Positions 12,601 to 21,332 of a DNA stretch of 64,000 bases are shown here, in pieces (within the stretch, counting starts at the first letter, position 1; every line of letters begins with the position of its first letter). The position numbers and the translations under genes were made by a program. This stretch comes from Deroplatys truncata. Its lineage: Eukaryota; Arthropoda; Insecta; Mantodea; Mantidae. The stretch lies in contig CM060990.1 of the NCBI GenBank assembly GCA_030765065.1, positions 412,061,198 to 412,125,197 of the forward strand, written 5' to 3'. The notes beneath the pieces were generated by a model. That model searched no databases. It saw only the letters and a program-made list of their open reading frames with translations, and was not told the origin of the DNA.

Positions 12601-13347
12601 CTGGTCGTCAAAATGCACGAGGCTGGAATACAAGCTCCAGTCGGCTTTTGCGAATATCCAGGTAGGTACTCTGGAATGCTGTACGTGGTGCGACAGAAGA
12701 GAAACGATGCAGGGGTAATGGTCGCTGGAGTAGGTGTCAGCGACGACGTTCCACTGAAGACGACGTGCAAGCTGGAGTGAGCAAATTGCAAGGTCCAGGT
12801 GAGAAAATGTACCAGAAGAATCAGAAATAAAAGTAGGTGCACCTGTATTGAGGATGGAAAGATTGAACTGATAAAAAATGTCGGAAAGAAGAGTTCCCCT
12901 CGCACAAGCCCTTGGCGAACCCCATAGTGCGTGATGGGCATTAAAATCTCCCAACAGAAGAAATGGTGTTGGGAGAGCGGACAGGAGAGATCGAATGTCC
13001 GCGGGAGCGAGGGGAGACGATGGAGGTGTATACACAGAGCAAACAGAAAACAAAAAGCCGGGTAAGTGAAGGCGAACGGCAACAGCTTGCAAGTCAGATG
13101 TAAGTGTGACAGGTGTAAAATGAACGTCATTACGCACCAAAATCATGACACCACCATGAGCAGGAGTACCCTCCTCCGGTTCAAGGTCGTAGCGAACCGG
13201 AGTATATCCTCGGAGATCAAAAGGATCGTGAGGGCGAAGCTTAGTCTCCTGCAAACATACGACCATAGGTGAATGGGAACGCAATAAAAGCTGCAGTTCC
13301 GCCCTATGCGATCGTACACCACGTACATTCCAGGTCAGGATAGCCAT
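9658..13347 (-). CDS. LINE ORF2: endonuclease / reverse transcriptase / RNase H
   Basis: Replicase that nicks target DNA and copies its own RNA onto the nick. The ATG at 13347 opens an uninterrupted 1229-residue frame. Residues 1-215 are an APE-type endonuclease: TWNVRG at 5, CLQETKL at 31, GDFNAHH at 133, SDH at 208. RT covers about 440-760: APGPDG at 448, FFDLEKAYD at 577, GVPQGSVLS at 635 and the catalytic FVDD at 667-670, a variant of the usual YADD. RNase H covers about 960-1085 with TDGS (D966), E999, D1023 and GNESAD (D1076). A CX2CX7HX4C knuckle lies at 1170-1186. It starts 22 bp after the ORF1 stop, so reinitiation or similar coupling is likely. No break was seen. Confidence 0.95.
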   Translation of the reverse strand: MAILTWNVRGVRSHRAELQLLLRSHSPMVVCLQETKLRPHDPFDLRGYTPVRYDLEPEEGTPAHGGVMILVRNDVHFTPVTLTSDLQAVAVRLHLPGFLFSVCSVYTPPSSPLAPADIRSLLSALPTPFLLLGDFNAHHALWGSPRACARGTLLSDIFYQFNLSILNTGAPTFISDSSGTFSHLDLAICSLQLARRLQWNVVADTYSSDHYPCIVSLLSHHVQHSRVPTWIFAKADWSLYSSLVHFDDQPFSDIHQLVQHLTSVIFSAAERAIPRSSSQPRRPPVPWWTEDCRDAVRARRTALRVFRRHPTLDNLVTFKQSRARARRIIQDSKKASWARFVESFNRFTPSSVVWDKLRRFSGKVSHCTVSGLQVSNATIVDPAAIANTLGSAFEAVSSSDHYSAGFRSIKDRQDSASYTFRSVNDECYNELFTMRELEHALHCSRHSAPGPDGIHVLMLKNLSADSKLFLLQVYNRIWQDGIFPSVWREATIVPILKPGKDRQLPSSYRPISLTSCICKVMERMINGRLTWWLESQKLLANAQCGFRRYRSTVDHLVSLSTHIMNGFLRKCQTVAVFFDLEKAYDTCWRGGILRTLHAWNICGRLPIFLREFMTDRVFRVRVGSVLSRRFIQENGVPQGSVLSVTLFAIAINPIVDCIPPGISSSLFVDDFAIYCSSRRTCLLERRLQSCIDRLYAWSNANGFNFSAEKSVCINFWRRKYFPPPSLHLGPGMLPFADEAKFLGLIFDRKLCWTSHISFLKAKCDRSLNLLRVLSGTSWGADRTTLLRLYRSLVRSKLDYGCIVYSSARPSVLLRLNAIHHRGIRVATGAFPTSPVPSLYAEAAEPPLSSRREMLLCSYACRLSSLPDHPSFAAFFEDSLDRQYLVSSSALLPPGVRFRLLLRHLDVTPAPALPRGETRFPPWSRVEALCHLGLSSMPKNETPSSVFRSAFLELQSQFGDLPFIFTDGSKTDAGVGCAFFCGGNSFTFRLPEQCSIFTAELFSIYQSLLYIQRHDLRHCFICSDSLSALQSISSLYSYHPLVQRIHDLLHSLDVTGISVSFLWIPGHVGISGNESADVAAKSAILSPRRFTSVVPSSDLFIVLRRRILSLWSDEWTALRGNKLREVKPLPLVWATSSRASRREEVILTRLRIGHCIFSHKYLLSGDPAPLCGQCDVPLTVRHILTECQVLAALRARVGLPVGLANILADDTHAVECVLRFIHDSDFNLRI

Positions 13348-13369
13348 TAAAAATAAGGGGATAAACTGT

Positions 13370-14659
13370 CTATTTAGAAGGGCGGCTTAAAATTACCTTT
13401 TGTTTAACCTTTGGGCTCGGGCTTTTTGTATGGAGTTGGTCAGACTCCATAGCTTCCTCGGAGGGAGGGCCCACGCGCTCAGTGCCAGAAACCGATTCAA
13501 GCGCCGTGAATCGGTTCTGGGTGGCGATGGGTGAAGGGTGCCGCTGAGCGCGGCTTGTCCCAGGACCTTCCTGGGACAGCGACCTCCGAGGAGGAGAAGG
13601 TGAACTTTTCTTACCGCGCGCACGCGGAGGGTCTTTCAAAAAATCTTCCCTACGTAGTTTCTGCTTGGGCTTCTTTTCAACGGCTTGCGACTTCATTGAC
13701 TTGGGACCAGGTTTATACGGCTTGGTAACTGTAGCCTTAATAGACGGCCGGATGGTAGTGGCGGTTAATCCAGTCAAGGTCCAGGTCTGAGTTTCGGCAT
13801 CTACGCGTGGTACTGGCGAGGCAACAACAGAACTAAATGTGCCAGATCGCAGGAGTGAAGGTTGGCGCGCATGGTAACGCCTCCGGGCTTCAGCGAAGGA
13901 GAGTTTTTCCTTTACCCGGATCTCCTGGATCGCCTTCTCGTCCAAGTACCGCGGACAGTCGGCAAACGAAGCAGAATGAGACCCTTTACAATTAACGCAG
14001 ACGGGGGCTGTTGAACAGGTACCTTCGTGTGAGGGCTGGCTACAGGTTGCACAGATGTTAACGGCACTCTTACATGAGACTTGCGTATGCCCAAAACGTT
14101 GGCATTTAAAACAACGCAGAGGTCTAGGAATATAAGGCCTCACAGAAATCCGTTCGTACCCTGCGGAAATGCTCGTGGGCAGATCGACGCCATCAAATGT
14201 AATAAACAGGGTACGAGTGGGTACCAACACGCCGTCGCGTTTGGCCTGCACTCGATGAACCGCTGTCACTCTCTGGTCTGCAAGATATTCCACCAGGTCT
14301 TCGTCAGAGATACCATCGAGGCTATGCGTGGTGACAACGCCTCTACAAGAATTCAAGGTGCGGTGCTTCTCAACACGGATAGGATAACCGTGGAGAAGCG
14401 TGGCGCTCAACAAGGACTTACTTTGTGCCTCGGATTTGCTTTGAACTAGCAACGAACCATTACGAAGACGAGTGCAGGAAAGAACCGGACCAGCAATTGA
14501 GTCAATGCCCTTCTGGATAATAAAAGGGTTCACCTTCTCGAATGATTGTCCCTCCTCTGTACGGGTAATCACTAAGTAACAACCAGCTGTTGGCGGTGCT
14601 ACTTCTGTTACAAAAACTTTGCGGCGCTTGTTGTTAACAATGGAGAAAGGGTGCTCCAT
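13370..14659 (-). CDS. LINE ORF1: gag-like nucleic-acid-binding protein
   Basis: 429 residues from the ATG at 14659 (MEHPFSI). The frame stays open nine codons further upstream but offers only a TTG there, so I chose the ATG. The N-terminal half (SFEKVNPFIIQKGI, then YPIRVEKHRTLNSCRG) resembles the RRM-like region of I-superfamily ORF1 proteins. Three zinc knuckles follow around residues 183-235: CX2CX4HX4C (CFKCQRFGHTQVSC), CX2CX4HX3C and CX2CX3HX6C. Next come VKEKLSFAEARR and a basic, Ser/Pro-rich C-terminus. It is expected to coat the element RNA and act as a chaperone in the ribonucleoprotein with ORF2. Confidence 0.93.
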   Translation of the reverse strand: MEHPFSIVNNKRRKVFVTEVAPPTAGCYLVITRTEEGQSFEKVNPFIIQKGIDSIAGPVLSCTRLRNGSLLVQSKSEAQSKSLLSATLLHGYPIRVEKHRTLNSCRGVVTTHSLDGISDEDLVEYLADQRVTAVHRVQAKRDGVLVPTRTLFITFDGVDLPTSISAGYERISVRPYIPRPLRCFKCQRFGHTQVSCKSAVNICATCSQPSHEGTCSTAPVCVNCKGSHSASFADCPRYLDEKAIQEIRVKEKLSFAEARRRYHARQPSLLRSGTFSSVVASPVPRVDAETQTWTLTGLTATTIRPSIKATVTKPYKPGPKSMKSQAVEKKPKQKLRREDFLKDPPRARGKKSSPSPPRRSLSQEGPGTSRAQRHPSPIATQNRFTALESVSGTERVGPPSEEAMESDQLHTKSPSPKVKQKVILSRPSK

Positions 14660-15296
14660 AGCGAAAAAAATCCTCCACCATTGCAACCGTCTCCGACCTC
14701 GGGCTCTGACTTCCCGGGCGTTACCCCGGCTTGGGTGAGTGGCCTATCTATACCTAGCTCACCCCAGGGTCACACCTCCCAGAACATAGACAGAGGGACC
14801 CAATCGCCGTCGGAAGCCAGCAGCTCATGCAATGGCCCCCCCGCGGGACTGCAGTTGAACAGCGGATACGAACAACAACCCTACATGACGACCCCGGGTG
14901 GTGGGGATGACGCCATTACCCACTCACCCAGCTGCGCACGCGGTGCGCGGGTATCCGTCAGGCTGTGTCCACGGAGGATTTAAATAAAAAGATAAAAGAA
15001 ACTAAAACTGTGTGGGCGTTTCGCACGCAAGGTAGGCCGGCGGGGAAGAAAAAGAGAGATATGCGAATGTCGTGGTGCGAAATGGCCGGAAAGTGACAAG
15101 AGAAGAAAGAAACGATGGTGAGGTGCGGTATGAATGGAATGTAACGAACGCACGAGAGCCTACCTTGTGTCCACCGGTCACTTGAAGAACCCACCTCGAC
15201 CGGATGGGGGTGAGGGGATGAATATGGCGATGATTGGCTCGGGAACCCCCGGGTGCGCCAAAAACCCGTACTCACATAAGGTGAGCCCCTGAGGGG
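14660..15296 (-). promoter_or_regulatory. 5' leader of LINE copy A (presumed internal promoter region)
   Basis: 637 bp, G/C-richer than its flanks. It begins (element strand) CCCCTCAGGGGCTCACC, a short self-complementary terminus shared by copies B, C and D. Internal promoters are normal for this superfamily, but I could not identify core promoter motifs. A frame on the element strand stays open from the 5' end to a TGA at 14958-14960 but has no ATG. Confidence 0.5.
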
Positions 15297-16292
15297 GCTG
15301 GGTGAGGAAACCTAAAGGGAAATTATGTATGATGTTAGGATGCTCGTAAGCTCAATTCATTTACTCTCCCAGATCATTTTCGAACAGAGGGAATAGAACA
15401 ACTGTTAGCCAGAGTAAAAAGAGGCAAATGTTTTTCTGGAATTGATTTGGTACAGGCATTTTGGCAAATAACCTTAGTGGAGAAATTAAAGCAACTGACC
15501 AGCTTCTTCTACAAAGGTAAAATTTATTCCTTCAAAAGGCTTCCCTTTGGACTTTGCACTATTATGCGGTCCAAATCTCTTGACGTTTAAGGCGTGTCCA
15601 CTAAAACGGCAGTAGCTAATAGCAGCAGTGCAGCGTTGCCTCATATGTGCAGTGCACCTCACTGCTGGTAAAACTCTAATTGAAATATCATGTGCGCGCA
15701 TGCGCATTTCATATTTCATAAAATCAACAAGTAGTTAGGATAAAAGGCGACATTTTCCTGTACAAGTACAAAAAAGAATCATATTTTTTTTTTTTTATAC
15801 CCAATGGTTCGCCATTAATTTACACTTATCTTTCGTGATGTTTAAACGGAGACTTTTAGTTACAGTTATGCTTGTAATAGTAATAAATCCATCGCTGTCG
15901 TAGTTACTTTATATAGTGTTATGTCATAGACATAACTATCACTTAATAATGTGCAATTCGCCATGTGCTAAATACATTTAGAAATAGGTATTCCACGAGG
16001 TTTTCTAATACAGCTACAAACTCATCATGAAAATCCTTTCAAAGCCCCCTGACGCAACTCTACAAAACCATACATGACTTCTTTTTTTAAAATAAATAAC
16101 GTCATGCATGGTTTTGTTTCACAGAATAGCATTGGCAAATCAATAATTAAGTGCATTTTAATGGTTATTATGCTTATTTCTGCATGATGCAGAGTCCTAG
16201 AATCAACCACGTAACCATTACGTGAGAAGAGAATATTGTAATTTTTAGAACATTTAACACCTCCTTACTTGGAATGCACTACCCCCCAAAAT

Positions 16293-16294
16293 AA

Positions 16295-16374
<80 letters not shown>
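16293..16374. repeat. (AAT)n microsatellite
   Basis: Near-perfect AAT/TAA repeat inside the TIR element, directly upstream of a TATA box. Confidence 0.9.
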
Positions 16375-16376
16375 GC

Positions 16377-16479
16377 TATATAAAGCATAAGCCAACAGCA
16401 CTTTGAGCAAAGAATCAGCAACTGCTATCACACTCTCGAGGAAGCATCAACAATGAAATTCATTGCACCATTGACGTGA
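16377..16479 (+). promoter_or_regulatory. TATA box, leader and short signal-peptide-like start (possible captured first exon)
   Basis: TATATAA at 16377-16383 is followed by a leader with an insect initiator-like TCAGCA at 16415, then ATG at 16453 encoding MKFIAPLT before an in-frame TGA. A GT suitable as a splice donor lies at the end of this stretch (ACGTGATA). Small secreted insect proteins such as cuticle proteins often have a tiny first exon coding MKF plus a few residues. The resemblance is by eye only and no second exon was found. Confidence 0.3.
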
Positions 16480-18460
16480 TAGCTCAAGGTTAAAACAAAC
16501 ACTGATAAAGCAAAAACACTGCCGGTGTACTTTTACAGCATGCTTGTGACGCAGCTGTGAATTCAACTGCGGGGTACTCAGTTCTTGCATTGATAGGTTT
16601 GTCCTAGCGTTTATAAAGTTAACTCTTTCATAAAAATGTGGCTTAGTAAGCCCTATAGCACCACTGGATATAGCAGTAAGGTTAGGGTTGCTGTCTTCAG
16701 TGTGTATAACTTCTTTAAAAAGTATGCCAATGAAGAAAACTGCAAAAATCTTAACTTCATGAAATGTCAATAACTTACGGCTGAGGCGTGCGCATTAAGT
16801 ACATCATCTGTTTCACGTGTGTGTAAGGAAGCAAATTATTTACATCACCGAGAAAGCATATACGCTTACCTAAGAGAATGACAAACCTGGATGATCGAAA
16901 AAGATGTATGGTGCAGTGTTTTTTAATTTTATGATAAACGTGATATCAAGGACGATGAGGGTATCCCATTAGCTGTGCCAATTGAATAACAAAGAACGCA
17001 TAGAAAGGTATGTTTTTTATTTCTCTATTTGTGTATTACATTTCCATTATCGTGTCTCTTCGTTTTTTCTTGTAGTGTTTAAGTAAACATTGCGATAGCA
17101 TTTATAACAAATGCATAACATTCTGACGAAGCGAAGTGAAGTTTGGCAACCACGCGGCCACTCCGTATTGGTTGTCACGAAACGTCAAGAGATTTGGACT
17201 GCAGAGTAGTAGCATGCTTTATTGAGAGCAGTTCATGCCATGTTTGGTGAAATCACTGCAAATATTGTCGTTCAATACGTCATTGATTTTTTTAATCTAT
17301 GACACCAACATTGAAACACATATGACACTTAGACTATGTTTTATCCACCTTAAAACACTGCGGTATGTCAATCAATATAGAAAAATGAAATTTCTTCATA
17401 AAAGAAATTAAGTTTCTGGGATATATTGTGTCTAAAGAGGGCATTAGGCCAACCCCGGAATGAATTCAAAGTATCAGGCAAATACCAGAGCCTAAAAACC
17501 TAAAGCAGTTAAGGAGATTTTTTTGAATAATCCAGTATGAAAGCAAATTCCTAATAAATTTTGCCAAGGAAGCAGCCCCATTATGTAAATTACTACAAAA
17601 TAACACCAGATGGGTATGGAGTGAAGACAAAAAGGGCAGCATTCCATAAGACTAAAGAACTCTTTGCACAGGCAGTATTGTTAGAATGCCCAATAGACAA
17701 TGTACCTTTTCATATATATTGTGATGCCGCATGGGGGATATGGAAGTATATTGTGCCAGGTAGATAGAAAAATAAAAGCACATCATAGCCATTGCTTCTA
17801 GGGGATTGTCCACAAAGGAGAGCCACTCATGCCTCAGCGAATTGGAAATCGGAGCAATATATTTTGCACTCCAGAAATTCAAACCGTTCATATACAACTG
17901 CAAAATCATAATCCATACAGACCACATAACTTGAAATTCATCAAGCAATGCAAACTAATAAGTGGCAAAATATCTCATTACATTCAAGGGATTCTGGCAT
18001 ATGATGTAGACATTGTATACATAACCAGGGCCATTAACACTTTCAGTGATATTCTGTCATGCCTTCCGAGGTGCAACTCACTGCCTGAGAATAACAGCAG
18101 ACTGTTTCATGGAATCAAAGTAATGAGCTTAGAATCAGATGGAAAACAAAGCTTAACTAAGTATGTGCAACATAAAAACATGGCAAATAAATAGTGAAGA
18201 AACCGGTGCACTGTTAGAGACTACGCCAGAAATAACTGCAAACCCCACAGATACCATAGGACAACACCAAGGTGTACTGTATAAATTACATCAGAAGTGG
18301 AAGACATACATTCCAAAATGCTTGGAAGACTTGTTAATTACTACATTCCACCACAACCCCATGCATGCAGGATCAGAGCACACAGCATTAAATATTGCTG
18401 AGCACTTCTATATATTATTAACAGTGAGTAATGATTGCCACAAATTTTTTTGAAGAATGC

Positions 18461-19104
18461 CACTACTTGATAAAGGCACCTAATTTTGAGAATTTAATTT
18501 TCATTGTTGTAATTTGTTTATTGAAGACACATAATGTTTGGGGAGTTAACACACCGTCATAGTTTTTATTGAGAATTGTTATTAGACTGAAGTGGGGATT
18601 ACCAAAAACTCTCATCGCAGGGTAGATAATGAGTTCTTTGCTCACAACTTAGTTAAAATGTTAATTCAAGGAGAGAATATTTTGTTTCAATATTAAATTA
18701 TGTGGTATTTTATATGGTGCATGTTTAACAATCCAGAGAGAGCAGGTAACTACTGAAGAACATTGCAAAATCAATTATTTCCTTGTAATTAGATTTAAGC
18801 AGTGATCCAAAACATGAGTGAAGAGAGTCTCTCTCCCTCTCCCTCTCTCTCTCATCAGTGCAAAGCCAAGCTAGTTCTGATATAAAAACCCACAGACAGC
18901 ATTAAATGCAAACAAACCAAGCACAATAATTATGAATATCATGTACATCTCATGTAAATATTACTTAAATGCTTTAACCCTAGTTTATTGTTCATTCTAT
19001 TTCAGTGTGCTTTAATAATTTTGCACTCACGTTTTGTGTGGACTGTCAAATATGTCTTGAAAATTATTAAGATCATAATTTTAAGCACGTAGCTGAGGGG
19101 CATT
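18461..19104. other. 3' part of the Gypsy fossil, no coding signal; CT-rich tract
   Basis: Between the last integrase-like sequence and the right LTR. A CT-rich simple repeat lies at about 18823-18855. Nothing else was recognised. Confidence 0.5.
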
Positions 19105-20029
19105 TGTAAGGGGACATATACCCAATAGAAAAGAGTATTGAAAACAACAGGAATAACTAATAATGTAAAATAATATTGAGAAATAGCTTTACTGTAAAAT
19201 AACTTGTACCACAGAATTCAGAATTTAATTATCGAGAAAGCAAGCATATAAGGAACAATGTAATAAACAACCAGGCAAGCTAACAACAAGGTGAAAGTCC
19301 ATTGGCATACACACGCTAATGTACATACGAGCTAGGCAAAGTCATAAAATAGAGAGAGAGGTCCGAGGTTAGGAGACAGAGATAGAGTCCAATTCCTGGA
19401 GGTCAAGGGAGTTAGAAAAATAGGGAAACAAGAGTTGTAAAGTGTGACGGAGATAGTGGATTTTACCAGAGAAGTTAAAGAGAAGTGTGACTTCTAAAAT
19501 TTGGAACATTTTATTTTCATAGCACGCTAAGTAGATAACCAATGAGAATAGTTGTTACATATAAAGGTGCAAATTCTAGCATCATAATAGGAAATATAAA
19601 AGGGGAAAGATGCCCCAAGTTCCTCATTCTGATTCTGATTTTGCTCTCACTCGCACTCTCTACATAAGTCTTTGGTGGTGGTCAGTGGTATAATACATGT
19701 GATGCAGTTAGATAGATCCACATTATAATTCACAGTAGCAGGAAGAATAAATGTACAGCTTTTATATCATTTTAGTGTTGAGCAGGGGAAAGTTGCTAGC
19801 CGCTCCAATGGGCATTATACTTGAAAAACTTATTGCTGTTTAAGGGAAAGTCAGTTTATTATTTGCCTTCACCTATATAATCCTGAAAAATATCAAGTTA
19901 GCTAGCTAGAATAGGAATTTTTCTTCAGCTCTGCAACAAGCAGCCAGCAGAGAGCTTCAAGGGAACTTCAGAGATCCAAAACAGCATCTATGTGAGATAG
20001 CACATGGTACACACGTGCAAGCCCTTACA
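19105..20029 (+). repeat. right LTR of the Gypsy fossil
   Basis: 925 bp starting TGTAAGGG and ending CCCTTACA, an 8-bp terminal inverted repeat with the canonical TG...CA. Its first 150 bp align with the left LTR piece at 8857. Confidence 0.8.
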
Positions 20030-20064
20030 TCCCCTCTACAAACACCAATCAAGTAGCTCAGTTC

Positions 20065-20603
20065 ATGATTTTTGTTGAAATTTCAGCAAATGGGGTCAAA
20101 ATCAACCCATTGACAATAGCATGCACTAATGGAGGATGCTTTAACAAATTTGTTAAGTTAGCAGAGAAAAAAGAAGCAATTCCATTTATGAAAGAGCAGG
20201 TTTCTTTGCTTAATTATCCAAAGTCAGGGGTAAGGTATTCGTGGGAAGCCATAGTTTTCTGGTTTCTGTACATTCCATCTCACGTCATTGTTCCAAGCCT
20301 TTAAGGAGTAGTGCTTTGTTAACAATGCCATGTCCAGCTACTTTGCCTTGAGTATGCAATAACCTTTCCACAACATCCTAATCCGGCAGGACTTTGCCAA
20401 TTTTCTGAGGTATTTGGCTAAAAAGGCTGAATTATTAAGCAAAGAGGATAGAACTGTTTTCCCCTTAATGGATGAGATTCACCTGAAACCCTTTTTAGAT
20501 TATAAGGGTGGAAACATTGTTGGCCAGGCATACAATGGAATTGAGTGTCCATCTCCTGCATGTGTGTTTATGGCACACAGTTTAGACATGCAGTACATTG
20601 ATA
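20065..20603 (+). pseudogene. P-superfamily (THAP9-like) transposase fossil
   Basis: The plus strand encodes a segment around 20200-20300 containing RYSWEAIVFWFLYIPS, then after an interruption a segment at 20414-20603 containing RTVFPLMDEIHLKPFLDYKG and VFMAHSLD. The MDEIH...DYKGG block is characteristic of the catalytic region of P-element/THAP9-type transposases. At least one frameshift and several stops occur, and neither the THAP domain nor the C-terminal region was found. It stops where a mariner element begins. I infer a dead fragment, truncated on the left near the Gypsy LTR. Confidence 0.6.
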
Positions 20604-21332
20604 TACGAGGGTAATCCAGAAAGTCCCAGATGTTTTGAAATAAACAATTAACAAAATGCAAATATCAACCTTTATTATCTACATTTGAAAGGTACATTCT
20701 TAATCTATTTTTCTACATAATCACCATTCAAATTGAGGCATTTATCATACCGTGGCACAAGTTTTTCAATACCCTCTCTGTAGAAATCTGCCACCTGCAA
20801 CTTCAACCACTGGTTTACACCGGCATGCAGTTCAGCGTCAGTATCAAAGCATTAATTTGATGCACCAAACTGTGAAATTTGGGGAAAATGTTTCAAAAGT
20901 TCTGTAATTGTGAAACAATGATTTTCACGAATTTTGTCATTGATTTGCATTGACAGTTCATCAGTCATAAGGCTAGGCCTACCACTGCAATCCTCATCTT
21001 GAACATTGGCACGGCCATTTTTAAAATCAATGCACCATTGCCTGACTCTGCTTTCACTCATCATTCCCTGCCTGTAAACTTCACAAAGTTGATGATAAAT
21101 TTCAACTGGTTTGTTCTTTTTAAGCAACCGCATTTCACAAGTGGCGGGATTTTCTATTGCAGCGCACACTTTAACAACTCACAGAGAGGACATTAAGGAA
21201 GGCACAGTCCTCACGCTACCACAGCTGGATGCTTACTGAATGTAGGAACGTTCCAACACCAAGATGGCGGCTTTAGCCCTACTCTCGCCATGATAGGCCA
21301 AAACGACAGGGACTTTCCGGACTGCCCTCGTG
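20604..21332 (-). mobile_element. internally deleted mariner (Tc1/mariner)
   Basis: The left end CGAGGGTAATCCAGAAAGTC (from 20606) and a right end terminating GGACTGCCCTCG at 21330 form inverted repeats with about three mismatches over 22 bp, next to TA-rich flanks (TA target). At 729 bp it is well short of the usual 1.3 kb. The minus strand keeps the N-terminal helix-turn-helix part of the transposase (21169-20852, including ESRVRQWCIDFKNGRANVQD) and, after an internal deletion, the C-terminal part (YREGIEKLVPRYDKCLNLNG). The catalytic DDD middle is missing, so it is non-autonomous. Confidence 0.9.

Larger units (their letters stand above)
9235..15296 (-). mobile_element. LINE copy A, I superfamily, full length with intact ORFs
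   Basis: 6062-bp non-LTR retrotransposon with a perfect 12-bp target-site duplication. In element order: leader 15296-14660, ORF1 14659-13370, ORF2 13347-9658, 3' UTR 9657-9235. APE endonuclease, RT, RNase H and a C-terminal zinc knuckle in ORF2, plus a CCHC-knuckle ORF1, place it in the I superfamily. RNase H excludes typical Jockey, CR1 and RTE members. The tail is (CAC)n rather than the (CAT)n of its relatives. Both ORFs are open and all catalytic residues I can place are present, so it is the best candidate in the window for a recently active source copy. Confidence 0.93.
15565..17203. mobile_element. non-autonomous DNA transposon with 24-bp terminal inverted repeats
   Basis: The left end contains GTCCAAATCTCTTGACGTTT (15569-15588), and the exact reverse complement lies at 17180-17199. 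Four further outer bases match with one mismatch (TGCG/TGCA), giving 24-bp inverted repeats at 15565-15588 and 17180-17203. The element interrupts the RT region of the Gypsy fossil. Flanking 8-mers CACTATTA and GAGTAGTA agree at 5 of 8 positions, so an eroded 8-bp duplication (hAT/P-like) is possible but unproven. No transposase frame is present. It carries an (AAT)n tract and a promoter-like segment. Confidence 0.75.
8857..20029 (+). mobile_element. Gypsy/Ty3 LTR-retrotransposon fossil, split by two later insertions
   Basis: Plus-strand fossil bounded by related LTR sequence: a left LTR piece at 8857-9010 and a right LTR at 19105-20029 with TGTAAGGG...CCCTTACA ends. Between them lie pol fragments: RT N-terminal side at 9015-9222, more RT at 15309-15564, then RT, RNase H and integrase zinc-binding sequence from about 17204 to 18460. 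LINE copy A (9235-15296, with its own target-site duplication) and a TIR element (15565-17203) sit inside it. It is incomplete and broken many times. The two LTR pieces differ at roughly 8-10% of aligned positions by eye, so it is clearly older than copy A. Confidence 0.85.

Noticed and set aside
12580-12780. Plus-strand frames antisense to ORF2 that recur in many copies (here and at 26119, 32501, 54353, 59697, 63320, and near 9884 and 36596)
   Set aside because: They are shadows of the conserved ORF2 coding strand and carry no domain signal.
14651-14983. 110-residue plus-strand frame over the LINE 5' leader, present in copies A, B, C, D and E4
   Set aside because: Antisense to the leader and ORF1 start, Pro/Ser-rich, no recognisable domain. 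Its recurrence follows from the copies being similar.
20025-20040. Target duplication for the Gypsy fossil
   Set aside because: TAACA before the left LTR and TCCCC after the right LTR do not match.
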